Assembly: GCF_009755815.1 (NCBI RefSeq)
Contig: NZ_WRPK01000001.1
Location: forward strand, 496,001-560,000
From: Flavisphingomonas formosensis
GTDB lineage: Bacteria; Pseudomonadota; Alphaproteobacteria; Sphingomonadales; Sphingomonadaceae
Direction: 5' to 3'
DNA: 64,000 nucleotides
Shown here one piece after another: positions 25,051 to 35,383 of this stretch. Position 1 is the first letter of the stretch; the number at the start of each line of letters is the position of its first letter. A program made the translations under genes and the position numbers. The notes beneath the pieces were generated by a model that was given only the letters and a program-made list of their open reading frames with translations, was not told the origin of the DNA and made no database searches.

Positions 25051-25593
25051 TCAGGCTGCTGTCCGGTCCTTCCAGTGGAGCAGATGGCCGATGTCGCGAC
25101 GCTGGTCGCGCGGGAGGCCAGCGCGTGCGAGGCTGTGCGCCGTGATCTCGATACCGTCCCGCAACGGCTCGAACGCTTCCCAGACGCGGTCGTAAGATGT
25201 GCTGGAGATCTTCCAAACGCCATCCCGCCGGACGTAGCGATCCCGGTAGATCAGGCAGCCCATGGTGATTTCGCGGCGATCGAGCGAGATGTGGAAGTCC
25301 TCGCAATACCAGGTGCCTTCGGCGCTGTCGGGGCCGGTGAAGGCGATGTCCGGCAGATGCGCATGGTGCATGGTGATCATCTCGGAATGATGCGCGTTCA
25401 GCAGGAAATCGAGCATCTCGTCCACCCCGCGGCAGATGGCGGTATAGGCGCCTCCGCGATAGTCGACGGTCACGTCCGGCGTGAACAGCGCGCGCAGCAT
25501 CGCGACGTCGCACAGGTCGGTCGCGCGGCAATAGCGGCTCTTGAGCTGCTTGATTTCTTCCAGGTCGGACAATTGCTGCGGTGTAAAGCCCAT
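25051..25593 (-). CDS. SnoaL-like (NTF2 fold) protein, copy 2
   Basis: A 180-residue NTF2-fold protein. SDLEEIKQLKSRYCRATDLC, MHHAHLPDIAFTGPDSAEGT and RRDGVWKISSTSYDRVWEAF follow the SnoaL_4 pattern. ATG 25593 has GAGAGGGGAA upstream. It is convergent with the receptor gene. It shares fold and helix pattern with the 19696 protein but with low identity, so the two are probably not recent duplicates. Confidence 0.85.
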   Translation of the reverse strand: MGFTPQQLSDLEEIKQLKSRYCRATDLCDVAMLRALFTPDVTVDYRGGAYTAICRGVDEMLDFLLNAHHSEMITMHHAHLPDIAFTGPDSAEGTWYCEDFHISLDRREITMGCLIYRDRYVRRDGVWKISSTSYDRVWEAFEPLRDGIEITAHSLARAGLPRDQRRDIGHLLHWKDRTAA

Positions 25594-25827
25594 TTCGTTC
25601 CCCTCTCGCAGGATGGTCACGGCCAGCAGGGTTCAGCCGCGATCCGGCGGCAGCATAGGCTCGGCCCCCGCCTCCGAGACGGACGGCGGTATGTTCCGGG
25701 CTGACGGGTTCGATCCATCGCGCCATCTTCCGCGCCGTTGCGATCGCGCTTTCGGGCAGGTTGGCCTGCTTCGCGCCTGCCCTGGCCATTCAGCCTGCCG
25801 ACAGCGACGGGAGCGTAACCAACGATC

Positions 25828-26037
25828 ATGGATTTGACCCGTTCGCGATACGAAGATCGTCGGCTGCGCGCCACGCTGATCCAGATCGGCTGTCTGGTGC
25901 TTTGCTGTTTCTGGGCCGTGGCGGGCGTGCTGACGGTGCGGGAATTGCGCGCGGCGCATGCGGGCGCTTTCATGGTGGCCCACATGCATATCCACCCGCT
26001 GGCAACGTCACGCTCTGCCGAGGCCCGGCGCGCCTAG
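25828..26037 (+). CDS. small single-helix membrane protein, tentative
   Basis: A 69-residue ORF with a membrane helix at about 17-36 (LIQIGCLVLCCFWAVAGVLT) and a His/Met-rich tail (GAFMVAHMHIHPLA) that could bind metal. GGGAG lies 14 bases upstream, rather far. No homologue is recognised. The helix and the sensible start favour a gene; the isolated position between repeats keeps confidence modest. Confidence 0.35.
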   Translation: MDLTRSRYEDRRLRATLIQIGCLVLCCFWAVAGVLTVRELRAAHAGAFMVAHMHIHPLATSRSAEARRA

Positions 26038-26100
26038 AGCATCGTGCGGAAAAGCGGGAATCGGTTTTCCGCGGAAAGGATGCGACCACAAAGGCTTGGC
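26037..26100 (+). repeat. dispersed 61-bp repeat with CGGTTTTCCGC core, copy B
   Basis: Inverted relative to the copy at 17786-17846. The core gggaatcggttttccgcgga is itself partly palindromic (GGAAAAGCGGGAATCGGTTTTCC). The rest of 25594-26262, outside this repeat and the small ORF at 25828, holds nothing I can support. Confidence 0.7.
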
Positions 26101-26262
26101 GCAAGCAGTGCGATCCATAGATCGCGCAGCTTCTCTAGGGCGCGATGAAACGGCGCCTCGCTGCCGCGAGATACCTTCTTTTCCGGATAGCTGCCTTCAA
26201 GGCAGGCCCCCCTCAAATCCCGGTCAAGCCGCACGGCGCCCCCGTAGGGGCGCCGGCCTGGC

Positions 26263-28527
26263 TCAGCGCGCGATGCCGCCGGCGGCGAGCACCGCCAGCG
26301 TCACGAGCTCCGATGCGGTGGATGCCATGGTGGCGATCTGCACCGAATGCTGCATGCCCACCACCATCGGGCCGATCACCGAATCCCCGCCCAGCTCACG
26401 CAGCAGCTTGGCCGAGAGATTGGCGGATTGGAGGCCCGGCATGACCAGCACGTTGGCAGGCCCCGACAGGCGGCTGAAGGGGTAATATTTCTTCATCGCC
26501 GGGTTGAGTGCAACGTCCGGCGCCATTTCGCCTTCATATTCGAAGCTGGGCTGGCGCGCGTCGAGGATGGCCACCGCCTCGCGGATATTCTCCAGCCACG
26601 CGCCCGGGGGATTGCCGAAGGTGGAATAGGAGAGGAAGGCGACGCGCGGCTCATGGCCCATCTTGCGCGCCACCGCCGCTGTCTGTTCGGCGATGTCGGC
26701 GAGATCGGAGGCGCTGGGCCGCTCGTTCACGGTGGTATCCGCCATGAACACGGTGTGGCTGCGGCCGACCAGGATGTGGATGCCGAACGGCTTGCGGCCG
26801 GGCAGCGGATCGATCACCCGGCGTACCTGGCGCATCGTTTCGGAATAGGTGCGCGTGACGCCGCTGATCATCGCATCGGCTTCGCCGAGTGCGAGCAGCA
26901 GGGCGCCGAAGATGTTGCGATCGGTGTTCACCAGATGCTGCACGTCGCGGCGCAGATAGCCGCGCCGCTGCAGCCTCTCGTAGAGGAAGTCGACCATCTT
27001 CGGCACCAGCGGCGAGATGCGGCTGTTGTGCAGCTCGAAGCTCGCCGGATCGTCGACGCCGAGCGCCTTGAGCCGTTCGGGCACGTCGTCGCGGCCGACC
27101 AGCACGGGAATACCGTAGCCGCCGTCGCGAAAGGCGATCGCGGCCCGCAGCACCGCTTCTTCCTCCGCCTCGGCGAAGACGACGCGCTTGGGATGCTGGC
27201 GCGCGCCTTCATAGGCCATGCTGAGCACGCCGGTGGTCGGGTTGAGGCGCGCCTTCAGGCTGTCGCGATATTCCTCCATGTCGAGGATCGGACGGCGGGC
27301 GACGCCCGAATCCATCGCGGCCTGCGCCACCGCCGCGGGCACGATCTCCATCAGCCGGGGATCGAAGGGTGCGGGGATGATATAATCTCGGCCGAAGCTG
27401 GGCGCGACGCCGCCATAAGCGAGCGCGACCTCCTCGGGTACCTGCTGGCGCGCGAGCTCGGCAAGCGCGCGGGCCGCGGCGATCTTCATCTCATCGTTGA
27501 TCGTCGTCGCCCGTACGTCGAGCGCGCCCCGGAAGATGAAGGGGAAGCCGAGGACGTTGTTGACCTGGTTCGGATAGTCCGAACGGCCGGTCGCGATGAT
27601 CGCATCCGGACGCGCCGCACGGGCAGCCGGCGGAGTTATCTCGGGATCGGGATTGGCCATTGCGAAGATGATCGGCTCCGGTGCCATCGCCTTGACCATC
27701 TCGCCGGTCAGCACATTGGCGGCGGACAGGCCCAGGAACACGTCGGCGCCGACGAGCGCCTCGGTCAGCGTGCGGCGATCGGTCTTCACTGCGTGCGCCG
27801 ACTTCCACTGGTCCATCGATTCCTGGCGGCCCTGATAGATCACGCCGGAACGATCGCACATGATCACCCGATCGGATGGCACGCCCATCGCCTTGATCAA
27901 CTCGGTGCAGGCGATCGCGGCGGCGCCCGCGCCGTTGACGACGACGCTGATGTCCCGGATGTCGCGCTTGGTGAGATAGCAGGCGTTGATCAGGCCGGCT
28001 GCGGTGATGATCGCAGTGCCGTGCTGATCGTCATGCATGATCGGGATGTTCATCCGCTCGCGCAGCGTCTGCTCGATCATGAAGCATTCGGGCGCCTTGA
28101 TGTCTTCGAGGTTGATTCCCCCGAAGCTCGGCTCCAGCAGCGCGACCGCGTTGATGAACGCTTCGGGATCCTCGGTCGCCACCTCCAGGTCGATCGCATC
28201 GACGTCGGCGAAGCGCTTGAAGAGGACGGCCTTGCCTTCCATCACAGGCTTGGAGGCGAGCGGGCCGAGATTGCCGAGGCCCAGGATCGCCGTGCCGTTG
28301 GAGATCACCGCGACCAGATTGCCTTTCGCCGTATAATCATAGGCGGTCGCCGGATCCTCCGCGATCGCACGCACGGGCACGGCCACGCCCGGCGAATAGG
28401 CGAGGCTGAGATCGCGCTGCGTCGCCATCGGTTTGGACGCGATGATCTCGATCTTGCCGGGACGTCCGGTGGAGTGGAATAGCAGAGCCTCGCGCTCTGA
28501 AAATTGAACGTTGCTGCCTTCGCTCAT
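26263..28527 (-). CDS. maeB: NADP-dependent malic enzyme, MaeB type with PTA-like domain
   Basis: Converts malate to pyruvate, CO2 and NADPH. In the 754-residue chain, residues about 1-430 are the malic enzyme ([59 protein letters not shown]) and residues about 430-750 are the phosphotransacetylase-like domain ([47 protein letters not shown]), which in MaeB is regulatory and binds acetyl-CoA. ATG 28527 has GAGGA seven to eight bases upstream; ATG 28539 is the alternative. Confidence 0.95.
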   Translation of the reverse strand: MSEGSNVQFSEREALLFHSTGRPGKIEIIASKPMATQRDLSLAYSPGVAVPVRAIAEDPATAYDYTAKGNLVAVISNGTAILGLGNLGPLASKPVMEGKAVLFKRFADVDAIDLEVATEDPEAFINAVALLEPSFGGINLEDIKAPECFMIEQTLRERMNIPIMHDDQHGTAIITAAGLINACYLTKRDIRDISVVVNGAGAAAIACTELIKAMGVPSDRVIMCDRSGVIYQGRQESMDQWKSAHAVKTDRRTLTEALVGADVFLGLSAANVLTGEMVKAMAPEPIIFAMANPDPEITPPAARAARPDAIIATGRSDYPNQVNNVLGFPFIFRGALDVRATTINDEMKIAAARALAELARQQVPEEVALAYGGVAPSFGRDYIIPAPFDPRLMEIVPAAVAQAAMDSGVARRPILDMEEYRDSLKARLNPTTGVLSMAYEGARQHPKRVVFAEAEEEAVLRAAIAFRDGGYGIPVLVGRDDVPERLKALGVDDPASFELHNSRISPLVPKMVDFLYERLQRRGYLRRDVQHLVNTDRNIFGALLLALGEADAMISGVTRTYSETMRQVRRVIDPLPGRKPFGIHILVGRSHTVFMADTTVNERPSASDLADIAEQTAAVARKMGHEPRVAFLSYSTFGNPPGAWLENIREAVAILDARQPSFEYEGEMAPDVALNPAMKKYYPFSRLSGPANVLVMPGLQSANLSAKLLRELGGDSVIGPMVVGMQHSVQIATMASTASELVTLAVLAAGGIAR

Positions 28528-28969
28528 TGTCGTCCTCATGGCGGCCCCGCGTCGCAGAGCCGTGACATCGCTCCACCCCGGTGGATCGACCCGCGCGCAC
28601 AATTCAGGCACGAGCCGGAACAAGGTAAAGCGGTTGATCGGAGCCGAAACGCTCTAGGCCATTACCGGGCCACGGCAAGCCGATATCGGCAGCTTTCTCG
28701 CAGGAATCGCAACGACCGTTCCATAGTGCGGAACGGCCGGTGCGATTGGCATCGTTGCTGAATGAGCATGCCTGATTCGCAGATCGGCGTCGTGGTGCCG
28801 GATGGCTGTGTTTTTATGCGATCCGGGGTGTAGATCGATACGCGAATGCGCAGTCGAGTGGGGTTACGCGCGGCTTCTGGACGGGCGGCCTTCGCCGCTT
28901 CCGCGGGCCGATTGCAGCCCGTGCAAAGTCGGTTCCGCTCTCCGGTCAAAAGCCCTATCGCTGCCGCCC
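28528..28969. other. divergent intergenic region, maeB to mutS
   Basis: No gene is supported in these 442 bases. CCGTTCC at 28716-28722 pairs with GGAACGG at 28730-28736 across ATAGTGC. The gap must hold the promoters of both genes, but no confident -35/-10 pair could be picked. A frame open toward mutS from 28802 lacks a ribosome site and was not taken as its start. Confidence 0.4.
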
Positions 28970-31585
28970 ATGTCTTCCCGCTCGCACGCTTCCGAACCGG
29001 CCGCGACGCCGATGATGGCCCAATATCTGTCGCTGAAGGCGCAGGTACCGGATTGCCTGCTGTTCTACCGGATGGGCGATTTCTTCGAACTGTTCTTCGA
29101 CGATGCGAAGGCTGCCTCGGCGACGCTCGACATCGCCCTTACGGCGCGCGGCGAGCATCAGGGCCAGCCGGTGCCGATGTGCGGGGTGCCTGCGCACAGC
29201 GCGGAAGGCTATCTGGCGCGGCTGATCAAGGGCGGCCACCGCGTCGCCATCGCCGACCAGACCGAGACGCCCGCGCAGGCCAAGGCGCGCGGATCCAAGT
29301 CGCTGGTCGGCCGCGCGATCGTGCGCGTCGTCACCGCGGGCACGCTCACCGAGGAGGCGTTGCTCGATTCCCGTTCCGCCAACTGGCTGACCGCGATCGC
29401 GCCGGTCGGGGGCGTGGTCGGCATCGCCTCGGCGGATATTTCCACGGGCCGGTTCGAGTTGGCCGAGATTGCACCCGCCGCGCTCGATGCCGAACTTGCC
29501 CGGCTCGATGCGGCCGAGTTGATCGCGCCGGACAGCATGGCCGAGGCGCCGGCACATGCGCTGCCCTGTCCCGCCGGACGGTTCGACAGCGCCGCCGCCG
29601 AACGGCGTCTGAAAACGCTGTTCGGGGTTGCGACGCTGGACGGCTATGGCGGCTTCTCGCGTGCCGAGCTGGCGGCGGCCGGCGGCCTCATCTCCTATCT
29701 CGACACGGCCGGGCAGGGCAGCCTGCCTTTCCTGCAACCGCCCGAGCGGCGCCGGTCGGGCGATCACATGATGATCGACGCGGCCACCCGCGAGAGCCTG
29801 GAGCTGACCCAGGCAAGCGGCGGCGGACGGCGCGGCAGCCTGCTCGACGCGATCGACCGCACCGTCACCGGCGCGGGCGCGCGGCTGCTCGCCGCCGATG
29901 TCGGTGCGCCGCTCACCGATCGCATCCGCATCGAGGAGCGGCTGGACCTGGTGGCGCTGTTCGAGCGGGACGGGGGCCTGCGTGAGGCCATTCGCGGCCG
30001 GCTGAAATCCGCGCCGGATATCGGCCGTGCGCTCGGCCGGTTGGTCGCCAAGCGCGGCTCCCCGCGCGACCTCGGCATGCTGCGCGACGGCCTCAACGAA
30101 GCGCGCGACCTGCATGACCGACTGGCGCGGATCGAGGCGCGGCCGGCACTGCTCGATCGGCTGCTGCCCCGCCTGACCGGCCATGGCGCGCTCACCGATC
30201 TGCTCCGCCGTGCGCTCGTGCCCGCGCCACCGATCGATACCGCGCAGGGCGGCTATATCGCAGAAGGCTATGACGCCGCGCTCGACGATCTGCGCGGCCA
30301 GGGTGGCGAAGGCCGGCGCGCCATCGCCATGCTGGAGGCGCGCTATCGCGAGAAGACCGGCATCGCGTCGCTCAAAATCCGGCACAATGGCGTGCTCGGC
30401 TATCATATCGAGGTGTCGGCCAAGCATGCCGATCCCCTGATGGCGGCCGATTCGGGCTTCACCCATCGCCAGACGCTGGCGGGCGTCGTCCGCTTCAACG
30501 CGCCGGAACTGCACGAGCAGGCGACGCGGGTGGGGCAGGCGGGCGCGCATGCGCTCGCCGCCGAGGCGGCGCATCTCGAAGATCTGATCGCCACCGCGCT
30601 CGATCGCACCGTCGAGATCGCGGCGACGGCCGAGGCGCTTGCACGGCTCGACGTCGCGGCGGGCCTTGCCGAGCGTTCGGCGGAAGGTGGCTGGTGCCGG
30701 CCGCGGTTCGAGGATCACAATTGCTTCGAGATCGAGGGCGGCCGCCATCCCGTCGTCGAAAGCGCGGTCGCGCTGACCGGCGGGCGCTTCGTCGCCAATG
30801 ATTGCCGCCTTTCCGAGGATTCGCGGCTATGGCTGATCACCGGCCCCAATATGGGCGGCAAATCGACCTTCCTCCGGCAGAATGCGCTGATCGCGGTGCT
30901 GGCCCAGGCGGGTAGCCCGGTGCCGGCGACCCAGGCGCGCCTCGGCCTGGTCGACCAGTTGTTCAGCCGGGTCGGCGCGTCGGACAATCTCGCGCGAGGC
31001 CGCTCCACCTTCATGGTCGAGATGGTCGAGACGGCGGCGATCCTGGCCCAGGCGACCGAGCGGTCCTTCGTCATCCTCGACGAGGTCGGCCGCGGTACAT
31101 CGACCTATGATGGGCTTGCCATCGCCTGGGCAGTGGTTGAGGCAGTGCACGACAAGAATCGCTGCCGCTGCCTGTTCGCCACCCATTATCACGAGCTCAC
31201 CCGGCTGGCGGAGCGGCTCGACGCGCTCTCGCTCCACCATGTCCGCGCGCGGGAATGGAAGGGCGATCTCGTCCTGCTGCACGAGGTGGCGCGCGGGCCG
31301 GCCGATCGCAGCTACGGTCTCGCTGTCGCCAAGCTGGCTGGCTTGCCGCCGATCGTGCTGGCGCGCGCGAAGGAGGTGCTGGGGCGTCTCGAAGCTGGCC
31401 GGGCGAGCACCGGTGGCCTCGCTGCGGGCCTCGACGATCTACCGCTCTTCGCCGCGGCCGCAGTGCGGGAGGAGGCTGCGCCCGACCCGCTGCGCGCCGC
31501 ACTCGACGCCATTTCCCCCGACACGCTCAGCCCGCGCGAGGCGCTGGATCTGCTTTATCGGCTGAAGGCGATCGTGGCGGAATGA
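28970..31585 (+). CDS. mutS: DNA mismatch repair protein MutS
   Basis: MutS recognises mispairs and recruits MutL. The 871-residue length is standard. Mismatch-binding motif DCLLFYRMGDFFELFFDDAK has the Phe-x-Glu (FFE) wedge; Walker A is GPNMGGKST at 625-633, followed by the ABC-type signature region and Walker B DEVGRGTSTYDG. FATHYHELTRL is the switch His motif. The C terminus (LSPREALDLLYRLK) is the dimer or tetramer tail. ATG 28970 gives the family-like start MSSRSHASEPAATPMMAQYL. Confidence 0.97.
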   Translation: MSSRSHASEPAATPMMAQYLSLKAQVPDCLLFYRMGDFFELFFDDAKAASATLDIALTARGEHQGQPVPMCGVPAHSAEGYLARLIKGGHRVAIADQTETPAQAKARGSKSLVGRAIVRVVTAGTLTEEALLDSRSANWLTAIAPVGGVVGIASADISTGRFELAEIAPAALDAELARLDAAELIAPDSMAEAPAHALPCPAGRFDSAAAERRLKTLFGVATLDGYGGFSRAELAAAGGLISYLDTAGQGSLPFLQPPERRRSGDHMMIDAATRESLELTQASGGGRRGSLLDAIDRTVTGAGARLLAADVGAPLTDRIRIEERLDLVALFERDGGLREAIRGRLKSAPDIGRALGRLVAKRGSPRDLGMLRDGLNEARDLHDRLARIEARPALLDRLLPRLTGHGALTDLLRRALVPAPPIDTAQGGYIAEGYDAALDDLRGQGGEGRRAIAMLEARYREKTGIASLKIRHNGVLGYHIEVSAKHADPLMAADSGFTHRQTLAGVVRFNAPELHEQATRVGQAGAHALAAEAAHLEDLIATALDRTVEIAATAEALARLDVAAGLAERSAEGGWCRPRFEDHNCFEIEGGRHPVVESAVALTGGRFVANDCRLSEDSRLWLITGPNMGGKSTFLRQNALIAVLAQAGSPVPATQARLGLVDQLFSRVGASDNLARGRSTFMVEMVETAAILAQATERSFVILDEVGRGTSTYDGLAIAWAVVEAVHDKNRCRCLFATHYHELTRLAERLDALSLHHVRAREWKGDLVLLHEVARGPADRSYGLAVAKLAGLPPIVLARAKEVLGRLEAGRASTGGLAAGLDDLPLFAAAAVREEAAPDPLRAALDAISPDTLSPREALDLLYRLKAIVAE

Positions 31586-31757
31586 GCCTGCGCCGGGGGT
31601 TGGAGCTCCGACGCGCGAGGTCCGTAGCGCCAGCGAGGGCGACGCCCTTTGCATGCGGCGACATCCGTTCGGCATGACTGTCGAGCAATGCAAAAAGAGT
31701 GCGGTTTCAGACCGCTCAGCCTAGCTCTTTTAACTATTCGTCCCTAGGTGAACGGGC

Positions 31758-34520
31758 ATGGCGACGCGTTTCGAAGCCCTTCATAATCGGCGTGCGATCA
31801 TCGATCGGCGCAAGCTGGCGGATGCCCTGGTTGAGCTGCTGCCGGACAGCAGCGATGTGTCCGCGCTGCGCCGCGAGGCGACGGCGATGCTGAAGAGCGC
31901 GCTGGAAACTGGCCGGCGCGAGATTGCGGCGCGGCTGACGGCCAATCCGACGCGCGGCAGCGAGACAGCGGCCTCCTATGCCTTTCTCACCGATCAGGTG
32001 CTTCGCCTGGTCTATGATTTCAGTACGCAGCGCCTCTACCCGTTGAGCAATCCCACCGCCGCCCAGCGGCTGACGCTGATCGCGGTCGGCGGTTATGGGC
32101 GCGGCGAGATGGCGCCGTTTTCGGATGTCGATATCGGTTTCCTCACACCCTGGAAGCAGACCAGCTGGGCGGAGCAGGTGATCGAATCGATGCTCTACAT
32201 GCTGTGGGATCTGGGGATGAAGATCGGCCACAGCAGCCGCTCGCTCGACGACATGGTGCGCATGGCGAAGAGCGATCTCACCATCCGCACGGCGCTGCTC
32301 GAATCGCGCTTCGTGTGGGGTGACGAGGCGCTGTATGACGAAGCCGCGCGCCGCTTCGACGACGAGGTGATGGCCGGCACCGCGCGTACCTTCATCACGC
32401 AGAAGCTGGCGGAGCGGAATGCCCGCCACCAGCGCATGGGCGACAGCCGCTACGTCGTCGAACCCAATCTCAAGGAAGGCAAGGGCGGGCTGCGCGATCT
32501 CCACACGCTGTTCTGGATCGGCAAATATGCGCATCAGGTGCGCACCGTGCCGGAGCTGGTGAACAAGGGGCTGTTGACCCCGGAGGAGCTGCGCCAGTTC
32601 CAGAAAGCCGAGAATTTCCTGTGGGCGGTGCGCTGCCATCTGCATCTCGTCACCAACCGTGCCGAGGAGCGGCTGACCTTCGACGTGCAGCGCGAGGTGG
32701 CGGAGCGGATGCGCTATGCCGATCGTCCGGGTCGCTCGGCGGTCGAGCGCTTCATGCAGCATTATTTCCTGGTGGCGAAGCAGGTGGGCGATCTCACCGG
32801 CCTGTTCCTCGCGCATCTGGACGAGCTTTTCGCGGCGCGCGGGCGGCGTTTCGGTCTCGCCGGGCTGCGGCGGCGGCCCCGCAATCTCGGCGGTTTCCTG
32901 CTCGACCGCGGCCGGCTCAAGACGCCGAGCGACGACTTCTTCGAGGAGGATCCGCTCCGCCTGCTGGAGCTGTTCGCGCTGGCCGACAAGCATGGGCTGG
33001 AAATTCATCCGCTCACCATGCGTCAGGCCAATCGCGACGCGCGGCTGATCGATCATGCGGTGCGGCGCAATCCCAAGGCCAATGCCTATTTCATGGACGT
33101 GCTCACCTCGCCGCGCGATCCGGAAACCGTGCTGCGCTGGATGAACGAGGCCGGCGTGTTCGGCCGCTTCGTGCCCGATTTCCGCCGGGTCGTCGCGCAG
33201 ATGCAGTTCGACATGTATCACCACTATACGGTCGACGAGCATACGGTGCACGCCATCGGCCTGCTCGCACGGATCGAGAAAGGCGAGCTGGCGGAGGACC
33301 ATCCGCTCGGGACCAAGCTGATGGAGCGTATCGTTTCGCGCCGCGTGCTCTATGTCGCGGTGCTGCTCCACGATATAGCCAAGGGCCGCGGCGGTGATCA
33401 TAGCGTGCTGGGCGCGGAGGTGGCCGAGAAGCTCTGCCCTCGCTTCGGCCTCACGCCGGCGGAGACTGACATGGTCGCCTGGCTGGTGCGCCACCACCTG
33501 CTGATGTCGGCGACGGCTTTCAAGCGCGACCTTTCCGATTTCAAGACGGTGCTGGATTTCGCCGAAGCGGTGCAGAGCCCGGAGCGGCTGCGACTGCTGC
33601 TGCTGCTGACGGTAGTCGACATTCGTGCCGTTGGGCCGGGCGTATGGAACGGCTGGAAACGACAATTGCTCGCCGATCTTTACGAGTCGGCCGAAGAAGT
33701 GTTGCGGCTCGGCCACAAGCAGAAGGGCCGGCGCGAGCGGATCGATGTGAAGCAGGCGGAACTCGGCCGGCGGCTGGGCTGGGCGCAGGCCCGCTTCGCC
33801 AAGCTCGTCGAGCGGCTGCCGGAATCCTATTGGGTGGCCGAAGCGGACGATATCGTCGAGGCCAATGCCCGGCTGATGGAGGCGGCGGACAAGGCGCATA
33901 ATCCGCTTTCGATCGCGGCGGTGCCCGATCCGGAGCGTGGTGCGACGCTCGTCACCGTCTATGCGGCGGATCATCCCGGCCTCTTCTACCGTATGGCCGG
34001 GGCGATCCACCTGGCCGGCGGCAACATCATCGACGCCCGCATCCATACGACGCGGGACGGCATGGCGATCGACAATCTGCTGGTGCAGGATCCGTTCGGC
34101 CGGCCGTTCGACGATCCCGATCGCCTGCAGCGGCTGAAGCTCACCATCGACGATGCGCTGGCGAACCGTAACCGGCTGGACGACCGGCTGGCGGCGCGGC
34201 CGCTGCCGCGTACGCGCGCGGAGGCCTTTCCGATCCAGCCGGTGGTGCTGATCGATAACAAGGCGTCGAACCGCTATACGGTCGTCGAGGTGAACGCGCG
34301 GGATCGGCCCGCGCTGCTCAACACGCTCGCCCACGCACTCTTCCAGTCGAAGGTGACGATCCATTCGGCGCATATCGCCACCTATGGCGAGCGCGCGGTC
34401 GACACTTTCTATCTGACCGATCTGACCGGCGACAAGATCACCAGCCCCAGCCGCGTCAAGACTCTGGAGCGGCTGCTGCTGGAAGCGGCCGGCAAGCCTG
34501 CGGCGAAGGTTGCGGCGTAG
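31758..34520 (+). CDS. glnD: [protein-PII] uridylyltransferase/uridylyl-removing enzyme
   Basis: GlnD senses glutamine and modifies PII proteins to set nitrogen assimilation. The 920-residue enzyme shows nucleotidyltransferase motif GGYGRGEMAPFSDVDIGFL near residue 111, an HD hydrolase domain (HHYTVDEHTVHAIGLLARIE, then LLHDIAKGRGGDHS) and two C-terminal ACT domains (VTVYAADHPGLFYRMAGAIH and VEVNARDRPALLNTLAHALF). All expected residues are visible. It follows mutS by 172 bases, an arrangement seen in other alphaproteobacteria. Confidence 0.97.
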   Translation: MATRFEALHNRRAIIDRRKLADALVELLPDSSDVSALRREATAMLKSALETGRREIAARLTANPTRGSETAASYAFLTDQVLRLVYDFSTQRLYPLSNPTAAQRLTLIAVGGYGRGEMAPFSDVDIGFLTPWKQTSWAEQVIESMLYMLWDLGMKIGHSSRSLDDMVRMAKSDLTIRTALLESRFVWGDEALYDEAARRFDDEVMAGTARTFITQKLAERNARHQRMGDSRYVVEPNLKEGKGGLRDLHTLFWIGKYAHQVRTVPELVNKGLLTPEELRQFQKAENFLWAVRCHLHLVTNRAEERLTFDVQREVAERMRYADRPGRSAVERFMQHYFLVAKQVGDLTGLFLAHLDELFAARGRRFGLAGLRRRPRNLGGFLLDRGRLKTPSDDFFEEDPLRLLELFALADKHGLEIHPLTMRQANRDARLIDHAVRRNPKANAYFMDVLTSPRDPETVLRWMNEAGVFGRFVPDFRRVVAQMQFDMYHHYTVDEHTVHAIGLLARIEKGELAEDHPLGTKLMERIVSRRVLYVAVLLHDIAKGRGGDHSVLGAEVAEKLCPRFGLTPAETDMVAWLVRHHLLMSATAFKRDLSDFKTVLDFAEAVQSPERLRLLLLLTVVDIRAVGPGVWNGWKRQLLADLYESAEEVLRLGHKQKGRRERIDVKQAELGRRLGWAQARFAKLVERLPESYWVAEADDIVEANARLMEAADKAHNPLSIAAVPDPERGATLVTVYAADHPGLFYRMAGAIHLAGGNIIDARIHTTRDGMAIDNLLVQDPFGRPFDDPDRLQRLKLTIDDALANRNRLDDRLAARPLPRTRAEAFPIQPVVLIDNKASNRYTVVEVNARDRPALLNTLAHALFQSKVTIHSAHIATYGERAVDTFYLTDLTGDKITSPSRVKTLERLLLEAAGKPAAKVAA

Positions 34521-34695
34521 AGCCAAGAGCGTTGACGTCAGGCTTGGAAGCCGAACGGTCACGTGGCCCCTCGGCTTCGCTCAGAACAGCCTTCCCGCAA
34601 CCGATTGATAGCGCGAGCGCTTCAGCTCGCGCCGGGACGAAAGAAGAACGTTCTTTCTTCCTTGAACGGGTTCGGCATGGATGCCCGAGAAAGCC

Positions 34696-35178
34696 TTACT
34701 GGCCGCCGGTCGGGTTATCGGCGGTGCTGCCCGAGGTGGTGCCGCCGACGCGGCCGATATTGCCGAACAGATCGCGGAAGAAGCCGCGCTTGCGGCCCAG
34801 CGTCGGCGTCTTGTCGCCATTGGGCGTGATCGAAACGACGCGCTCGAGCCCCGACCTCTCGACCGCTGCGACGTTGCCCGCCGGATCGAAATGCACCGTC
34901 AGGAGGAGCTGCTTTTCCACGCGCGGATTGGAGAAGGCGAGGGCGCGCGTATCACGCGAAAGATAATACCAGTCGCGATCGCTGAATTGGCCGGCGAAGG
35001 TCGGCCGGCCCAGCGTCTTCGCGACGGAATCGCGATTGTCGATACCCGGCTGGATCGAAGAGATCAGCGCCGAATCGACGACATAGCCCTTATGATCCTT
35101 GATCCGTGCACAACCGGCGAGAGACGCTACCAGCACGAGCGCCAGCGCAGAGGCGGCTAGCGGCGGGGTACGGACCAT
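34696..35178 (-). CDS. bamE: outer-membrane assembly lipoprotein BamE
   Basis: BamE (SmpA/OmlA) is an accessory lipoprotein of the BAM complex. The 160-residue product has lipoprotein signal VRTPPLAASALALVLVASLA-GC and the fold core KGYVVDSALISSIQPGIDNR, LGRPTFAGQFSDRDWYYLSR and VHFDPAGNVAAVERSGLE. The C-terminal extension (LGRKRGFFRDLFGNIGRVGG) is the alphaproteobacterial form. ATG 35178 has GGAG six bases upstream. It is divergent from the cytochrome bc1 chaperone gene, a common alphaproteobacterial arrangement. Confidence 0.93.
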   Translation of the reverse strand: MVRTPPLAASALALVLVASLAGCARIKDHKGYVVDSALISSIQPGIDNRDSVAKTLGRPTFAGQFSDRDWYYLSRDTRALAFSNPRVEKQLLLTVHFDPAGNVAAVERSGLERVVSITPNGDKTPTLGRKRGFFRDLFGNIGRVGGTTSGSTADNPTGGQ

Positions 35179-35383
35179 CAACGACTCCATCCAGAGCGAT
35201 TCCGGTACAGGGCTGATCCTGCATCTCCGAAATCGCACATCACAAACCCGGACCGGTTCCGGACGTCGGAACTGTTCCCGGGAGACGCGCGGCATTGCAT
35301 CGGCGCTCGCCTGCCTCAATATGCGCGGATACCGGGCCTAGGCAAGCGCGGCGTGCCGCGATCGGCCTGTAAGGGGATGAGAC

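Noticed and set aside
26347-28482. 711-codon plus-strand open frame opposite malic enzyme
   Set aside because: Antisense shadow; the malic enzyme on the minus strand has every family motif.
31734-34562. 942-codon minus-strand open frame opposite glnD
   Set aside because: Antisense shadow; GlnD motifs are complete on the plus strand.
34635-34662. Palindrome AAGAACGTTCTT between glnD and bamE
   Set aside because: Perfect only over 12 bases and without a T tract or known motif; too weak to call a terminator or operator.
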